Assembly: GCF_002095575.1 (NCBI RefSeq)
Contig: NZ_MLJJ01000023.1
Location: forward strand, 1-64,000
Length of the DNA: 64,000 nucleotides
Source of the DNA: Pantoea septica
Lineage (GTDB): Bacteria; Pseudomonadota; Gammaproteobacteria; Enterobacterales; Enterobacteriaceae
Direction: 5' to 3'
Part shown: positions 48,417 to 62,227 of the stretch, piece by piece
Layout: every line of letters starts with the position of its first letter
Numbering within the stretch: position 1 is the first letter of the stretch
The notes under the pieces: generated by a model
Database searches by the model: none
Seen by the model: the letters and a program-made list of their open reading frames with translations, nothing else
What the model was told of the DNA's origin: nothing
Position numbers and translations under genes: made by a program

Positions 48417-49222
48417 GCCGGATTGGATTAAGCACCTACGCCTTTTTCTGGCGCCTGTCGGAACGCGCCCCGCAGCCGCTGACGCTGGCGCAAATGCTGC
48501 AGCAGACCGCCGACCTCGACGTGCCGGTGTTTCAGATTTGCGACTACCCGGCGATTGAAAGCTGGAGCGACGCGCAATTGGGCGCCCTGAAGCAGCAGGC
48601 CGACGCCCTCGGCATCACGCTGGAGCTGGGCACGCGCGGCCTCGCCACCGCCCATCTGCAGCGCTATCTGCATATGGCGGCGCTGCTGGAAGCGAAAGTC
48701 ATCCGCTCAATGTGCTTTACCGCCAGCCATCGTCCGTCGCCTGCCGAGGCGCAGCAGCTTATCGCCGATGTGCTGCCCGCTTTCGAACGTCAGCAGGTCA
48801 AACTCTGCCTGGAAATCTATGAGCAAATCTCCAGCGCCGATCTGATGGCACTTATCGACCTTTTCCCTTCGCCATGGCTGGCGGTCTGTCTCGATCCGGC
48901 CAACTGCGTGGCGGGACTGGAGCTGCCGCAGCAGGTCATCGCCAACACCGTCGCGCGCGTCGGCAACCTGCACATCAAAGATTTCGCCTTTTCGCGCCGC
49001 GACGGCTGGGTCGGCTTTACCCTGGCGGGCGTGCCGCTCGGCGAAGGGCTGCTGGATTACGACGCGCTGATCGCCAGCGTGCGGCCAGCCGAAAAAGGCA
49101 TTAACCAGATTATCGAGCACTGGCTGCCGTGGCAGGAGAGCGCAGAGCGCACCTGCCAGCTGGAAGCGCAGTGGACGCAGCGCTGCGTCGAATTCTTACG
49201 TCGTAAACAAGATCAGGAGTAA
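48413..49222 (+). CDS. oiaC: 3-Oxo-isoapionate decarboxylase-type TIM-barrel enzyme
   Basis: This 269-aa protein of the xylose isomerase-like / AP endonuclease 2 superfamily has the metal ligands in order: Glu134 (LCLEIYE), Asp161 (VCLDPANC), His187 (NLHIKDF) and Glu235 (IIEHWLP). In the described D-apionate route the family member OiaC decarboxylates 3-oxo-isoapionate to L-erythrulose. The neighbours here (ApnO-like oxidoreductase after it, erythrulose kinase before it) are what that route needs. A plain sugar-phosphate epimerase is the alternative. Overlaps lerI by 4 bp and is 4 bp from the next gene. Confidence 0.7.
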   Translation: MSRIGLSTYAFFWRLSERAPQPLTLAQMLQQTADLDVPVFQICDYPAIESWSDAQLGALKQQADALGITLELGTRGLATAHLQRYLHMAALLEAKVIRSMCFTASHRPSPAEAQQLIADVLPAFERQQVKLCLEIYEQISSADLMALIDLFPSPWLAVCLDPANCVAGLELPQQVIANTVARVGNLHIKDFAFSRRDGWVGFTLAGVPLGEGLLDYDALIASVRPAEKGINQIIEHWLPWQESAERTCQLEAQWTQRCVEFLRRKQDQE

Positions 49223-49226
49223 CACC

Positions 49227-50084
49227 ATGAGCAATCAACTGAAAACCATTACTGTTATTGGCGCAGGCGGCAAAATGGGCATGCGCATCTCCGCCAACCT
49301 GCAGCGCAGCGACTATCAGGTCTTCTACTGCGAAAACTCGCCGCAGGCGCAGGCGCAGATCGGCGCTCAGGGTCGCGAAATTTCCGACGCCGCCTCGGTG
49401 GTGCCGCTGAGCGACGTGGTCATTCTGGCGGTGCCCGATATCGTACTGGGCAAGGTCTCGGAAACGGTGGTGCCGCAAATGAAGCGCGATGCGGTGCTGC
49501 TGACGCTCGATCCGGCGGCGGCCTACGCCAATCTTATCGCCCAGCGTGACGATATCGAGTATGCGGTGGCGCACCCCTGCCATCCGTCGGTATTCCTGCA
49601 GCGCTACACCAAAGAGGAGCATGAGGATGCCTTTGGCGGCGTGGCGGCGATCCAGCATATCGCGGCGGCGTGGGAGAACGGCAGCGACGCGCAGAGGGCG
49701 GAGCTGGCGAAGGTGATCAACGTGATGTATGGCCCGGTGGATCAGGTGCACTGGGTGACGGTGACGCAGCTCGCCTATCTGGAGCCGACGCTGGTGGAAA
49801 CCGTCGCCTGCATGGTCGGCGCCTTTATGAAAGAGGCGCTGGATGAGACGGTAAAACACAGCGGCGTGCCGGAAGAGGCGGCGAAGGCGATGCTTTACGG
49901 CCATATCCAGATCGCGCTGGCGGTCGCCTTCCGCGCCACCAACCCTTTCTCGGACGCTTGCATGATCGCCATGGAGTATGGCCGCGAGAAGATCGTCAAG
50001 CCGGACTGGAAGCAGATCTTCGATCAAAAAGAGCTGGATATCGTGATTGCGCGCATGCTGAAAATTGACGCCATCCGCCGCTGA
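49227..50084 (+). CDS. apnO: D-apionate oxidoisomerase-type NAD-dependent dehydrogenase
   Basis: The 285-aa protein starts with a Rossmann nucleotide-binding loop GAGGKMG at residues 12-18 and keeps a 6-phosphogluconate dehydrogenase-like N-domain (SDVVILAVPDIVLGKVSE). An all-helical C-terminal half follows (about 165-285). Conserved AHPCHPSVF near residue 113 marks the subgroup. ApnO of the apionate route oxidises and rearranges D-apionate to 3-oxo-isoapionate with NAD+. The presence of every later enzyme of that route in the same operon is the main support. GATCAGGAG precedes the start. An unrelated hydroxyacid dehydrogenase remains possible. Confidence 0.7.
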   Translation: MSNQLKTITVIGAGGKMGMRISANLQRSDYQVFYCENSPQAQAQIGAQGREISDAASVVPLSDVVILAVPDIVLGKVSETVVPQMKRDAVLLTLDPAAAYANLIAQRDDIEYAVAHPCHPSVFLQRYTKEEHEDAFGGVAAIQHIAAAWENGSDAQRAELAKVINVMYGPVDQVHWVTVTQLAYLEPTLVETVACMVGAFMKEALDETVKHSGVPEEAAKAMLYGHIQIALAVAFRATNPFSDACMIAMEYGREKIVKPDWKQIFDQKELDIVIARMLKIDAIRR

Positions 50085-50185
50085 TATGTGATGATGAAAG
50101 CGGCTCACGGGCGCTTGCCTGGCTAAGTGAGCCGCATCAGTGTTATAAATCCTGGCAGTTAACGGCAACGCTCAATCAGGTCACG

Positions 50186-51152
50186 ATGGAAAAACATACC
50201 CTCGCTCCGGACACGGAACTGCTGACGGAAATCGCCGTCGCTTACTATCAGGATGAGATCACACAGGAAGAGATCGCGCGCAAGTTCGGCATCTCGCGCA
50301 TCAAAGTCGGACGACTGCTGAAACGGGCGAAAGAAGAGGGCATTGTCGAGATCAATGTTCGCTACCATCCGGTATTCAGTACCCGACTGGAGCAGCAGCT
50401 GCTGGATCGCTTTCCGCAGCTGCAGCGCGCGCTGATCGCGCTTGACCAGCAGGATGGCGACGAGCAGCGTCGTCAGGTGGCGGCGCTGGTCTCGGCGCAT
50501 CTGGCGCAAAAATCTCAAAGAGAACACCGTGGTGGCGGTAGGACAGGGGCGTAACGTCGCGGCGGTGGCCGATCATCCCGGCGCGGTGCCGCTGCGCAAC
50601 TGTCACTTTATCTGCGGTATTGGCGGCACCCATCGCCCGGGCGACGCCATCAACGCCGATCATATCAGCCGCCGGCTGGCGAAAAAGTTCGGCGGCTTTA
50701 GCGAAACGCTCTATGCGCCCGCCTATGTGGAAAACCGTGCGCTGAAAGAGGCGTTTATGCAGAACGGCACCATTAAAGAGACGCTGGATCGCGCGCGCAA
50801 AGCGGATATCGCTCTGGTGGGCATCGGCGATATGAATGAAAACAGCTATATGGTCAAACTCGGCTGGTTTACGCCGCATGAAATTATCGATGCCAGCGTC
50901 AATCAGGGCGTCACCGGCGACGTGGCGGGCTACGACTTTTTCAACGCTCAGGGCCAACACGTGGACACGGTGATGAACGATCGCGTCATCGGTCTGAGCA
51001 TCGACGAGCTGCGTAAAATTCCCTGCGTTATCGCCATCGCTGCGGAAAACACCAAAGCGATGGCGCTGCTCGGCGCGCTGCGCACCGGCGCTATCGATAT
51101 CGTCGCCACCTCTGCGCAGAACATCCGGACCATCCTCAGTATGACGCAGTAG
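50186..51152 (+). pseudogene. SorC/DeoR-type transcriptional regulator with a one-base frameshift
   Basis: The first frame (50186-50554) encodes a helix-turn-helix (TQEEIARKFGISRIKVGRLL, about residues 25-45) and the start of a sugar-binding domain. A second frame continues it to 51152 from NLKENTVVAVGQGRNVAAVAD, through DHISRRLAKKFGG, to NTKAMALLGALRTGAIDIV. They join if one A is removed from the A5 run at 50508-50512, giving 321 aa, the normal SorC length. As sequenced, the product is truncated to 122 aa, with DNA binding but no effector domain. It ends the apionate operon and presumably controlled it. A homopolymer sequencing error is a serious alternative. Confidence 0.82.
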
Positions 51153-51268
51153 CGTGCAAAACGGTGTCGCCAGCGGCACCGAACGCCCCGATCGCGATCG
51201 CTCCGAGGTTTTCCCTGTCGTCAGCCTTTTATACTGCCAGCGCACCGAAGCTGAAAAAGGAACCGACA

Positions 51269-55344
<4,076 letters not shown>

Positions 55345-55554
55345 GGGCTGGTCCATTAGCGGATAGTGTGCACAGTGTTATATCGTAACAGTTTGTCCGC
55401 CGCGAGGGCGGAACCCTTTCAGCGCTTTACTTTGTATGTCAGGTTGCTAACAGAAAAAATGCCGGTTTTTGTTCCAGGCTGCGCTAACCGGGCTTGCACG
55501 CGGCGGCGAATGCGTGATAATCAGCGAATTGTGCTTATTTGCAAGGTAAAGAAG

Positions 55555-55980
55555 ATGGAAATCCGCGCCTTCCGCCAGGAAGATTTTGAAGAGGTGATCA
55601 CGCTCTGGGAGCGTTGCGATTTGTTACGTCCATGGAACGATCCGGAGCTGGATATCGAACGCAAGATGAACCATGACGCGGACCTCTTTCTGGTTGCGGA
55701 AGTCGGCGGCGAGGTGGTTGGCACGCTGATGGGCGGCTACGACGGCCATCGCGGCTCCGCCTACTATCTGGCGGTGCATCCCGACTACCAGGGCCGCGGC
55801 TTCGCCAACGCGCTGATGAACCGGCTGGAGAAGAAGCTGATCGCGCGCGGCTGTCCCAAGATCAACCTGATGGTGCGCGAAGAGAACGATCAGGTGGTGG
55901 CGTTCTACGAGAAGCTGGAGTACGAACCGGTGGATTCGGTACTGCTCGGCAAGCGGCTGATTGAAGATCGGGAGTATTGA
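55555..55980 (+). CDS. ypeA: GNAT-family acetyltransferase YpeA
   Basis: The 141-aa protein matches E. coli YpeA from MEIR(A)[16 protein letters not shown], including [30 protein letters not shown], the acetyl-CoA loop [20 protein letters not shown] and the end [10 protein letters not shown]. The start at 55555 follows AAGGTAAAGAAG; the frame stays open to 55366 without homology. The substrate is unknown. It is divergent from amiA and followed at once by yfeZ, whose start lies 4 bp beyond its stop, so the two are likely co-transcribed. Confidence 0.95.
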   Translation: MEIRAFRQEDFEEVITLWERCDLLRPWNDPELDIERKMNHDADLFLVAEVGGEVVGTLMGGYDGHRGSAYYLAVHPDYQGRGFANALMNRLEKKLIARGCPKINLMVREENDQVVAFYEKLEYEPVDSVLLGKRLIEDREY

Positions 55981-55984
55981 TGCG

Positions 55985-56437
55985 GTGAAATATCTGCCGG
56001 ATGAATATGATGCGAAAGGGCAGCTACGGCTGCCGTTTCTTTTTTGGCTGCTGCTGCTGCTGCTGGCGCGCACCTGGATCCTGCTGATGATGGCGGGCGC
56101 GTCGCGCCAGCAGGGCAGCGATCTGCTGGGGCTGTTCTATCCCGATCGGCAGGCGTTCTGGCTCGGGCTGGCGCTCGGCGCCCCCGCGCTGATCGGCCTG
56201 CTGCTGACCGGCTATCGCGCGCGCTGGCCGCGGCTGTGGCAGGCGTGGCGCTGGGTGCTGGCGCTGTCGCTGGCGGTCAATCTGGCATGGCAGGGCGCTA
56301 CGTTCGCGTCTGGCGATCTGCTTGCGTCGCCCTGGCCGCTGCTGCTGACGCTGTTCGACGGTCTGGCGCTGCTGTGGCTGCTGGCTAACGTCAGGCTGCG
56401 CGACTGCTTTCTGCCGGAACATCAGCTGGCGGAATAA
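55985..56437 (+). CDS. yfeZ: Inner-membrane protein YfeZ (GTG start)
   Basis: A 150-aa membrane protein with about four hydrophobic helices (near 15-37, 55-75, 85-105, 115-140). Matches to E. coli YfeZ are LRLPFLFWLLLLLLARTWIL (trimmed), MAGASRQQG and LFYPDRQAFWLGL. The GTG at 55985 is chosen for length (151 aa in E. coli) and for a GGGAG ribosome site ten bases upstream. An in-frame TTG at 55961 would overlap ypeA by 20 bp and is less likely. Function is unknown. Neighbours ypeA and yfeY keep the E. coli order. Confidence 0.82.
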   Translation: MKYLPDEYDAKGQLRLPFLFWLLLLLLARTWILLMMAGASRQQGSDLLGLFYPDRQAFWLGLALGAPALIGLLLTGYRARWPRLWQAWRWVLALSLAVNLAWQGATFASGDLLASPWPLLLTLFDGLALLWLLANVRLRDCFLPEHQLAE

Positions 56438-56501
56438 ACTTTTTTGCCGCTGGCGACTCCAATGAGTTCTGCCGTTTGGCACAGTGTTAACAGGAGTTTT
56501 C

Positions 56502-57119
56502 ATGAAAGCTTTACCCATTTCGCTGCTGGTTGCCGCCGCGCTGCTAAGCGGCTGCGCCAGTTCGGGTTCCGGTTCCGCCTCTGCGTCCGACGTAAGCTGG
56601 TATAACCCGCTGAGCTACCACTGGTCGTCGGCGCTGCCGTGGAACTGGTTTGGTTCATCGCTGACGGTCACCGAACAGGGCGTCGGCGGCGTCGGCGGCG
56701 CCACCGCAATGAGCGAAGGCGCCATCAGCGACGGCCTGAAAGACAACTATAAGCTGCGGCAGGGCATGCGCAGCGAAAACGGCGACGTTATCGCTTTCTG
56801 GCAGGCGCTGGACGACGGCAAAGTGAAGTTGCAGATCAGCGGCTCCAGCAGCGTAGAGCGTATTGAGGTGATGGACAGCGACGTCGCCGCGCAGGACGGT
56901 GCGAAAATCGGCGACGCCTTTAGCGACAGATTTAGCAAAGCCTTTAATAACTGCAGGCTGGCGGGTGGCGCGGGCAGTCACGACGTCGAATGCCGCGCGC
57001 CGGGCAGCCAGCATATCTCCTATGTTTACAGCGGCGACTGGCACGGCCCGGACGGTCTGATGCCGTCGGATGACGTATTGAAAAGCTGGAAGCTAAGCAA
57101 AATCATCTGGCAGCGTTAA
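56502..57119 (+). CDS. yfeY: RpoE-regulon-type lipoprotein YfeY
   Basis: The 205-aa precursor has a lipoprotein signal ending at LLSGC (Cys about 18), a Ser/Gly-rich linker and then a DUF1131 domain. The domain shows PWNWFGSSLTVTEQGVGGVG, LRQGMRSENG, GSQHISYVYSGDWHGPDGLM and the end SWKLSKIIWQR. Start 56502 follows CAGGAG; an upstream frame to 56484 adds six residues. E. coli YfeY (191 aa) is a sigma-E-controlled lipoprotein of unknown function. The insertion of a Ser-rich stretch accounts for the extra length. yfeX, which follows in E. coli, is absent here. Confidence 0.92.
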   Translation: MKALPISLLVAAALLSGCASSGSGSASASDVSWYNPLSYHWSSALPWNWFGSSLTVTEQGVGGVGGATAMSEGAISDGLKDNYKLRQGMRSENGDVIAFWQALDDGKVKLQISGSSSVERIEVMDSDVAAQDGAKIGDAFSDRFSKAFNNCRLAGGAGSHDVECRAPGSQHISYVYSGDWHGPDGLMPSDDVLKSWKLSKIIWQR

Positions 57120-57297
57120 AGCCTTTAGCGTCAGCGCCATTCCCGCCTGACGCATAAACTCTTCCGCCCGCTTATGCCATTTTCGACTTTGAAATCATCA
57201 AACGATATATAAAACCGCTACAGCTTTTCATGGGGTTATAAATACACTGGGCGAACGGCTGGCATAAGCCGGATCTCTTGTTTTCTCAGGGTGCCCC
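57120..57297 (+). promoter_or_regulatory. cysPTWA promoter region
   Basis: A TATAAA -10 lies at 57237-57242 with no good -35 seventeen bases upstream (ACCGCT), the pattern of an activator-dependent promoter. The AT-rich stretch AAACGATATATAAAACCG (57200-57217) is where a CysB site would be expected. CysB control is inferred from the operon's known regulation, not from a clear consensus. Confidence 0.45.
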
Positions 57298-58314
57298 ATG
57301 ACCAAAAGAACGATGAAAAATATCGTCGGCGGTATCGCCTTGTCGCTTAGCCTGGCGGGCGCGGCCAGTGCCACCGAACTGCTCAACAGCTCGTACGACG
57401 TCGCGCGCGAGCTGTTTGTCGCCCTGAATGCGCCGTTCGAAAAACAGTGGGATGCCAGCCATCCCGATGACAAACTCACCATCAAGATGTCGCACGCCGG
57501 TTCGTCTAAGCAAGCGCTGGCGATCCTGCAGGGGCTGCGCGCCGATGTGGTCACCTATAACCAGGTCACCGACGTGCAGGTGCTGCACGATAAAGGCAAC
57601 CTGGTCGCGGCCGACTGGCAAAGCCGTCTGCCGAACAACAGCTCGCCGTTTTACTCCACCATGGCGTTTCTGGTGCGCAAGGGCAATCCAAAACAGATTC
57701 ACGACTGGGCCGACCTTGGCCGCGACGGCGTGAAGCTGGTCTTTCCCAATCCGAAAACCTCCGGCAACGGGCGCTACACCTGGCTGGCTGCCTGGGGCGC
57801 CACCAGCAAAGCTAACGGCGGAGACGAAACGAAAACCCGCGCCTTTATGACGCAGTTCCTTAAGAACGTCGAGGTGTTCGATACCGGCGGGCGCGGCGCA
57901 ACCACCACCTTCGCCGAGCGCGGCCTGGGCGACGTGCTGATCAGCTTTGAATCGGAAGTGAACAATATCCGTAATCAGTACGGCAAAGACGAGTATGAAG
58001 TCGTGGTGCCGAAAACGGATATTCTCGCCGAGTTCCCGGTCGCCTGGGTGGATAAAAACGTCGAGCACAGTCACACCGCGGACGCGGCGAAAGCCTACCT
58101 CAACTATCTCTATACGCCGCAGGCGCAGCAAATCGTTACCGATTTCTATTACCGCGTGAACAACCCGCAGCTGATGAGCGAGCATAAAGATCGCTTCCCG
58201 CAGACGCAGCTGTTCCGCGTGGAAGATCAGTTCGGCGGCTGGGATAAAGCGATGAAAACCCACTTCGCCAGCGGCGGTGAGCTGGATCAACTGTTATCAG
58301 CGGGGCGTGGATAA
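57298..58314 (+). CDS. cysP: Thiosulfate/sulfate-binding periplasmic protein CysP
   Basis: CysP captures thiosulfate (and sulfate) for the CysTWA importer. The 338-aa protein, equal in length to E. coli CysP, has a signal peptide ending near residue 25 (GAASA). The family's [22 protein letters not shown]-like [26 protein letters not shown] and [11 protein letters not shown] segments follow; the latter contain the sulfate-binding serines and glycines. [20 protein letters not shown] is also conserved. The stop overlaps the cysT start by one base (TAATG). It is the first gene of the cysPTWA operon. Confidence 0.97.
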   Translation: MTKRTMKNIVGGIALSLSLAGAASATELLNSSYDVARELFVALNAPFEKQWDASHPDDKLTIKMSHAGSSKQALAILQGLRADVVTYNQVTDVQVLHDKGNLVAADWQSRLPNNSSPFYSTMAFLVRKGNPKQIHDWADLGRDGVKLVFPNPKTSGNGRYTWLAAWGATSKANGGDETKTRAFMTQFLKNVEVFDTGGRGATTTFAERGLGDVLISFESEVNNIRNQYGKDEYEVVVPKTDILAEFPVAWVDKNVEHSHTADAAKAYLNYLYTPQAQQIVTDFYYRVNNPQLMSEHKDRFPQTQLFRVEDQFGGWDKAMKTHFASGGELDQLLSAGRG

Positions 58315-59150
58315 TGTTTGCCTTAGGTCAGAAACGCGTTCTGCCTGGCTTCGGCCTGAGTCTGGGCACCAGCCTGCTGTTTACCTGTCTGATTCTGCTG
58401 CTGCCGATCAGCGCGCTGCTGATGCAGCTGTCGCAGATGACGCTGGCGCAGTACTGGCAGGTGATCAGCAATCCGCAAATGGTGGCGGCCTATAAAGTGA
58501 CGCTGCTGTCGGCGGCCGTCGCTTCGCTGTTTAATGCGGTGTTCGGCATGATTATGGCGTGGATCCTGACGCGCTATCGCTTTCCCGGCCGCACGCTGCT
58601 GGACGGCCTGGTGGATCTGCCGTTCGCGCTGCCAACCGCGGTGGCGGGCCTGACGCTGGCCGGTCTCTTCTCGATGAACGGCTGGTACGGCGAGTGGATC
58701 TACAACGCCTTCGGCGTAAAAGTTTCCTATACCTGGCTCGGCATCGCCGTCGCCATGGCTTTTACCAGTATTCCCTTCGTGGTGCGTACCGTACAGCCGG
58801 TACTGGAAGAGCTGGGGCCCGAGTATGAAGAGGCGGCGCAGACGCTGGGCGCGACGCCCTGGCAGAGCTTTCGCCGCGTGGTGCTGCCGGAAGTCGCGCC
58901 TGCGCTGCTGGCGGGCACCGCGCTCTCCTTTACCCGCAGCATCGGCGAGTTCGGCGCGGTGATCTTTATCGCCGGCAATATCGCCTGGAAAACCGAGGTC
59001 ACCTCACTGATGATTTTCGTGCGTTTGCAGGAGTTCGACTACCCGGCCGCCAGCGCTATCGCCTCGGTGATCCTGGCCGCGTCGCTGGTGCTGCTGTTTG
59101 CGATTAACACCCTGCAGAGCCGCTTCGGCCGCCGACTGGGAGGTCACTAA
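58314..59150 (+). CDS. cysT: Sulfate/thiosulfate ABC permease CysT (CysU)
   Basis: This inner-membrane permease has 278 aa (277 in E. coli). It carries about six helices, the membrane segment LPFALPTAVAGLTLAGLF, and an EAA loop EEAAQTLGATPWQSFRRVVL (near 172-191). The C-terminus LQEFDYPAASAIASVILAAS also matches. It forms the channel together with CysW. It is translated from an ATG overlapping the cysP stop and its own stop overlaps the cysW start by one base, so the two permeases should be made in equal amounts. Confidence 0.97.
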   Translation: MFALGQKRVLPGFGLSLGTSLLFTCLILLLPISALLMQLSQMTLAQYWQVISNPQMVAAYKVTLLSAAVASLFNAVFGMIMAWILTRYRFPGRTLLDGLVDLPFALPTAVAGLTLAGLFSMNGWYGEWIYNAFGVKVSYTWLGIAVAMAFTSIPFVVRTVQPVLEELGPEYEEAAQTLGATPWQSFRRVVLPEVAPALLAGTALSFTRSIGEFGAVIFIAGNIAWKTEVTSLMIFVRLQEFDYPAASAIASVILAASLVLLFAINTLQSRFGRRLGGH

Positions 59151-60014
59151 TGGCGGATATTTCCCACATCAATGCTACCGAGCGCCAGCCGGTCAACTGG
59201 GGCAAATGGCTGCTGATCGGCATCGGCGTGCTGGTGTCGCTGCTGCTGCTGGTGGTGCCGATGATCTCTATCTTCTACGAAGCGCTGAAGATGGGGCTGG
59301 GCGTCGCCTTTCAGAATCTCGGCGACAGCGACATGCTGCACGCCATCTGGCTAACGGTGCTGGTCGCGCTGATTACCGTGCCGGTTAATCTGGTGTTCGG
59401 CACGCTGCTCGCCTGGCTGGTGACGCGCTTTAACTTTCCCGGCCGCCAGCTGCTGCTGACGCTGTTCGACATTCCGTTCGCCGTGTCGCCGGTGGTGGCT
59501 GGCCTGATGTATCTGCTGTTCTGGGGCGTCAACGGCACCGCAGGCAGCTGGCTGGACGCGCATAACATTCAGGTGATGTTCGCCTGGCCTGGCATGGTGC
59601 TGGCCACCGTCTTCGTGACCTGTCCCTTCGTGGTGCGCGAACTGGTGCCGGTGATGCTGAGCCAGGGCAGCCACGAAGATGAGGCGGCGGTCCTGCTTGG
59701 CGCCTCTGGCTGGCAGATGTTCCGCCGCGTAACGCTACCGAACATCCGCTGGGCGATGCTCTATGGCGTGGTACTGACCAACGCCCGCACCCTGGGCGAG
59801 TTCGGCGCGGTCTCGGTGGTATCGGGATCGATTCGCGGCGAAACCTACACGCTGCCGCTGCAAATTGAATTACTGCATCAGGATTACAACGTGGTGGGCG
59901 CGTTTACCGCTGCCGCGCTGCTGACGCTGATGGCAATTGTGACGCTGTTTCTGAAAAGCATGTTGCAGTGGCGTTTAGAGCAACAGCAGCATCGCCTGCA
60001 ACAGGAGGAAAATC

Positions 60015-60025
<11 letters not shown>
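59150..60025 (+). CDS. cysW: Sulfate/thiosulfate ABC permease CysW
   Basis: The second permease of the sulfate/thiosulfate importer, 291 aa, as in E. coli. It has about six helices and the EAA loop [20 protein letters not shown] (near 180-199). The conserved [20 protein letters not shown] and the periplasmic-side [16 protein letters not shown] also match. The last 30 residues are Gln-rich ([15 protein letters not shown]). The gene overlaps cysT by one base and cysA by 11 bp. Membership is certain from sequence and position. Confidence 0.97.
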
Positions 60026-61103
<1,078 letters not shown>

Positions 61104-61122
61104 TATTTTCTCACGCGACAGC

Positions 61123-61149
61123 GGGCGGGAGCGATCCCGCCCTTTTTTT
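61123..61149 (+). terminator. Terminator of cysPTWA
   Basis: GGGCGGGA (61123-61130) pairs with TCCCGCCC (61135-61142) around GCGA and is followed by seven Ts. Readthrough into cysM is possible. Confidence 0.92.
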
Positions 61150-61178
61150 GTTCGCTTAGCTTCGCCGGGAAACGCAAC

Positions 61179-62060
61179 TTGACCACTCTGCAAAACACCA
61201 TCGGCAATACGCCGCTGATCAAACTCCAGCGCCTGACGCCTGCCAACGGCAGCGAAATCTGGCTCAAGCTGGAAGGCAACAACCCTGCCGGCTCCGTCAA
61301 GGATCGCGCCGCCTGGTCGATGATCCACCAGGCAGAGCTGCGCGGCGAGATCGCGCCCGGCGACCGCCTGATTGAGGCGACCAGCGGCAATACCGGCATC
61401 GCGCTGGCGATGATCGCCGCCATGAAGGGCTACGCGCTGCGCTTGCTGATGCCTGAAAATATGAGCCAGGAGCGACAGGACGCGATGCGCGCCTACGGCG
61501 CCGAGCTGGTGCTGGTGAGCCGCGAGCAGGGCATGGAAGGCGCGCGCGATATGGCGCTGGCGATGATGGCGCGCGGGGAAGGGCATGTGCTCGATCAGTT
61601 CAATAATCCCGATAATCCGCTTGGCCACTACCAGACCACCGGTCCGGAGATCTGGCAGCAGAGCGCCGGACGCCTGACCCATTTCGTCTCCAGCATGGGC
61701 ACCACCGGCACCATTACCGGCGTCGGGCGCTACCTGAAAGAGCAAAGCGATAGCGTGGCCATTATCGGCCTGCAGCCGGAAGAGGGCAGCGCCATACCCG
61801 GCATTCGTCGCTGGCCGCAGGCTTATCTGCCGGGCATCTATCGGCCCGAGCTGGTGGACGAGGTGATGGATATGGGACAGGCCGAGGCGGAAGAGACGAT
61901 GCGCTCGCTGGCGCGCCGCGAAGGCATCTTCTGCGGCGTCAGCTCCGGCGGCGCGGTGGCAGGCGCATTGCGCATCGCTCAGGCGCGGCCCGGCAGCGTT
62001 ATCGTCGCTATCGTCTGCGATCGCGGCGACCGCTATCTCTCGACCGGCGTATACCGCTAG
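61179..62060 (+). CDS. cysM: O-acetylserine sulfhydrylase B (cysteine synthase B, TTG start)
   Basis: CysM makes cysteine from O-acetylserine and sulfide, or S-sulfocysteine with thiosulfate, using pyridoxal phosphate. The 293-aa protein (303 in E. coli) has the cofactor Lys41 in NPAGSVKDRAA, the TSGNTGIALAMIAAMKGY substrate loop, phosphate-binding GTTGTITGVG and the C-terminal CGVSSGGAVAGAL. A TTG at 61179 gives the E. coli-like N-terminus (TTLQNTIGNTPLIKLQRL); no ATG or GTG is available nearby in that frame. It lacks the last ten residues of the E. coli protein. Its position behind the thiosulfate importer fits its use of thiosulfate. Confidence 0.94.
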   Translation: MTTLQNTIGNTPLIKLQRLTPANGSEIWLKLEGNNPAGSVKDRAAWSMIHQAELRGEIAPGDRLIEATSGNTGIALAMIAAMKGYALRLLMPENMSQERQDAMRAYGAELVLVSREQGMEGARDMALAMMARGEGHVLDQFNNPDNPLGHYQTTGPEIWQQSAGRLTHFVSSMGTTGTITGVGRYLKEQSDSVAIIGLQPEEGSAIPGIRRWPQAYLPGIYRPELVDEVMDMGQAEAEETMRSLARREGIFCGVSSGGAVAGALRIAQARPGSVIVAIVCDRGDRYLSTGVYR

Positions 62061-62070
62061 CCTCTCTGCG

Positions 62071-62114
62071 AAACGGCCCGGTTGCGCCTGCCTGGTGCAG
62101 CCGGGCCGTTTTTG
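62071..62114 (+). terminator. Terminator of cysM
   Basis: AAACGGCCCGG (62071-62081) pairs perfectly with CCGGGCCGTTT (62101-62111), followed by further Ts. The loop is long (19 bases). Confidence 0.88.
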
Positions 62115-62227
62115 TCTATAGTCATCCTGAGCATCGTCTGACGTCGGATCTGTAAGGAACGCGTAAAATCTGCTGCGTCCGGCGCCCGCTCAGGACAAAA
62201 TAGCGGCAATTCAGGCGAGAGACCCCT

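Noticed and set aside
62152-62167. GTAAG...GTAAA resembling a CpxR box before the CpxR-like gene
   Set aside because: The two halves are 11 bases apart instead of the required 10 and one half has a mismatch. Too weak to call a site.
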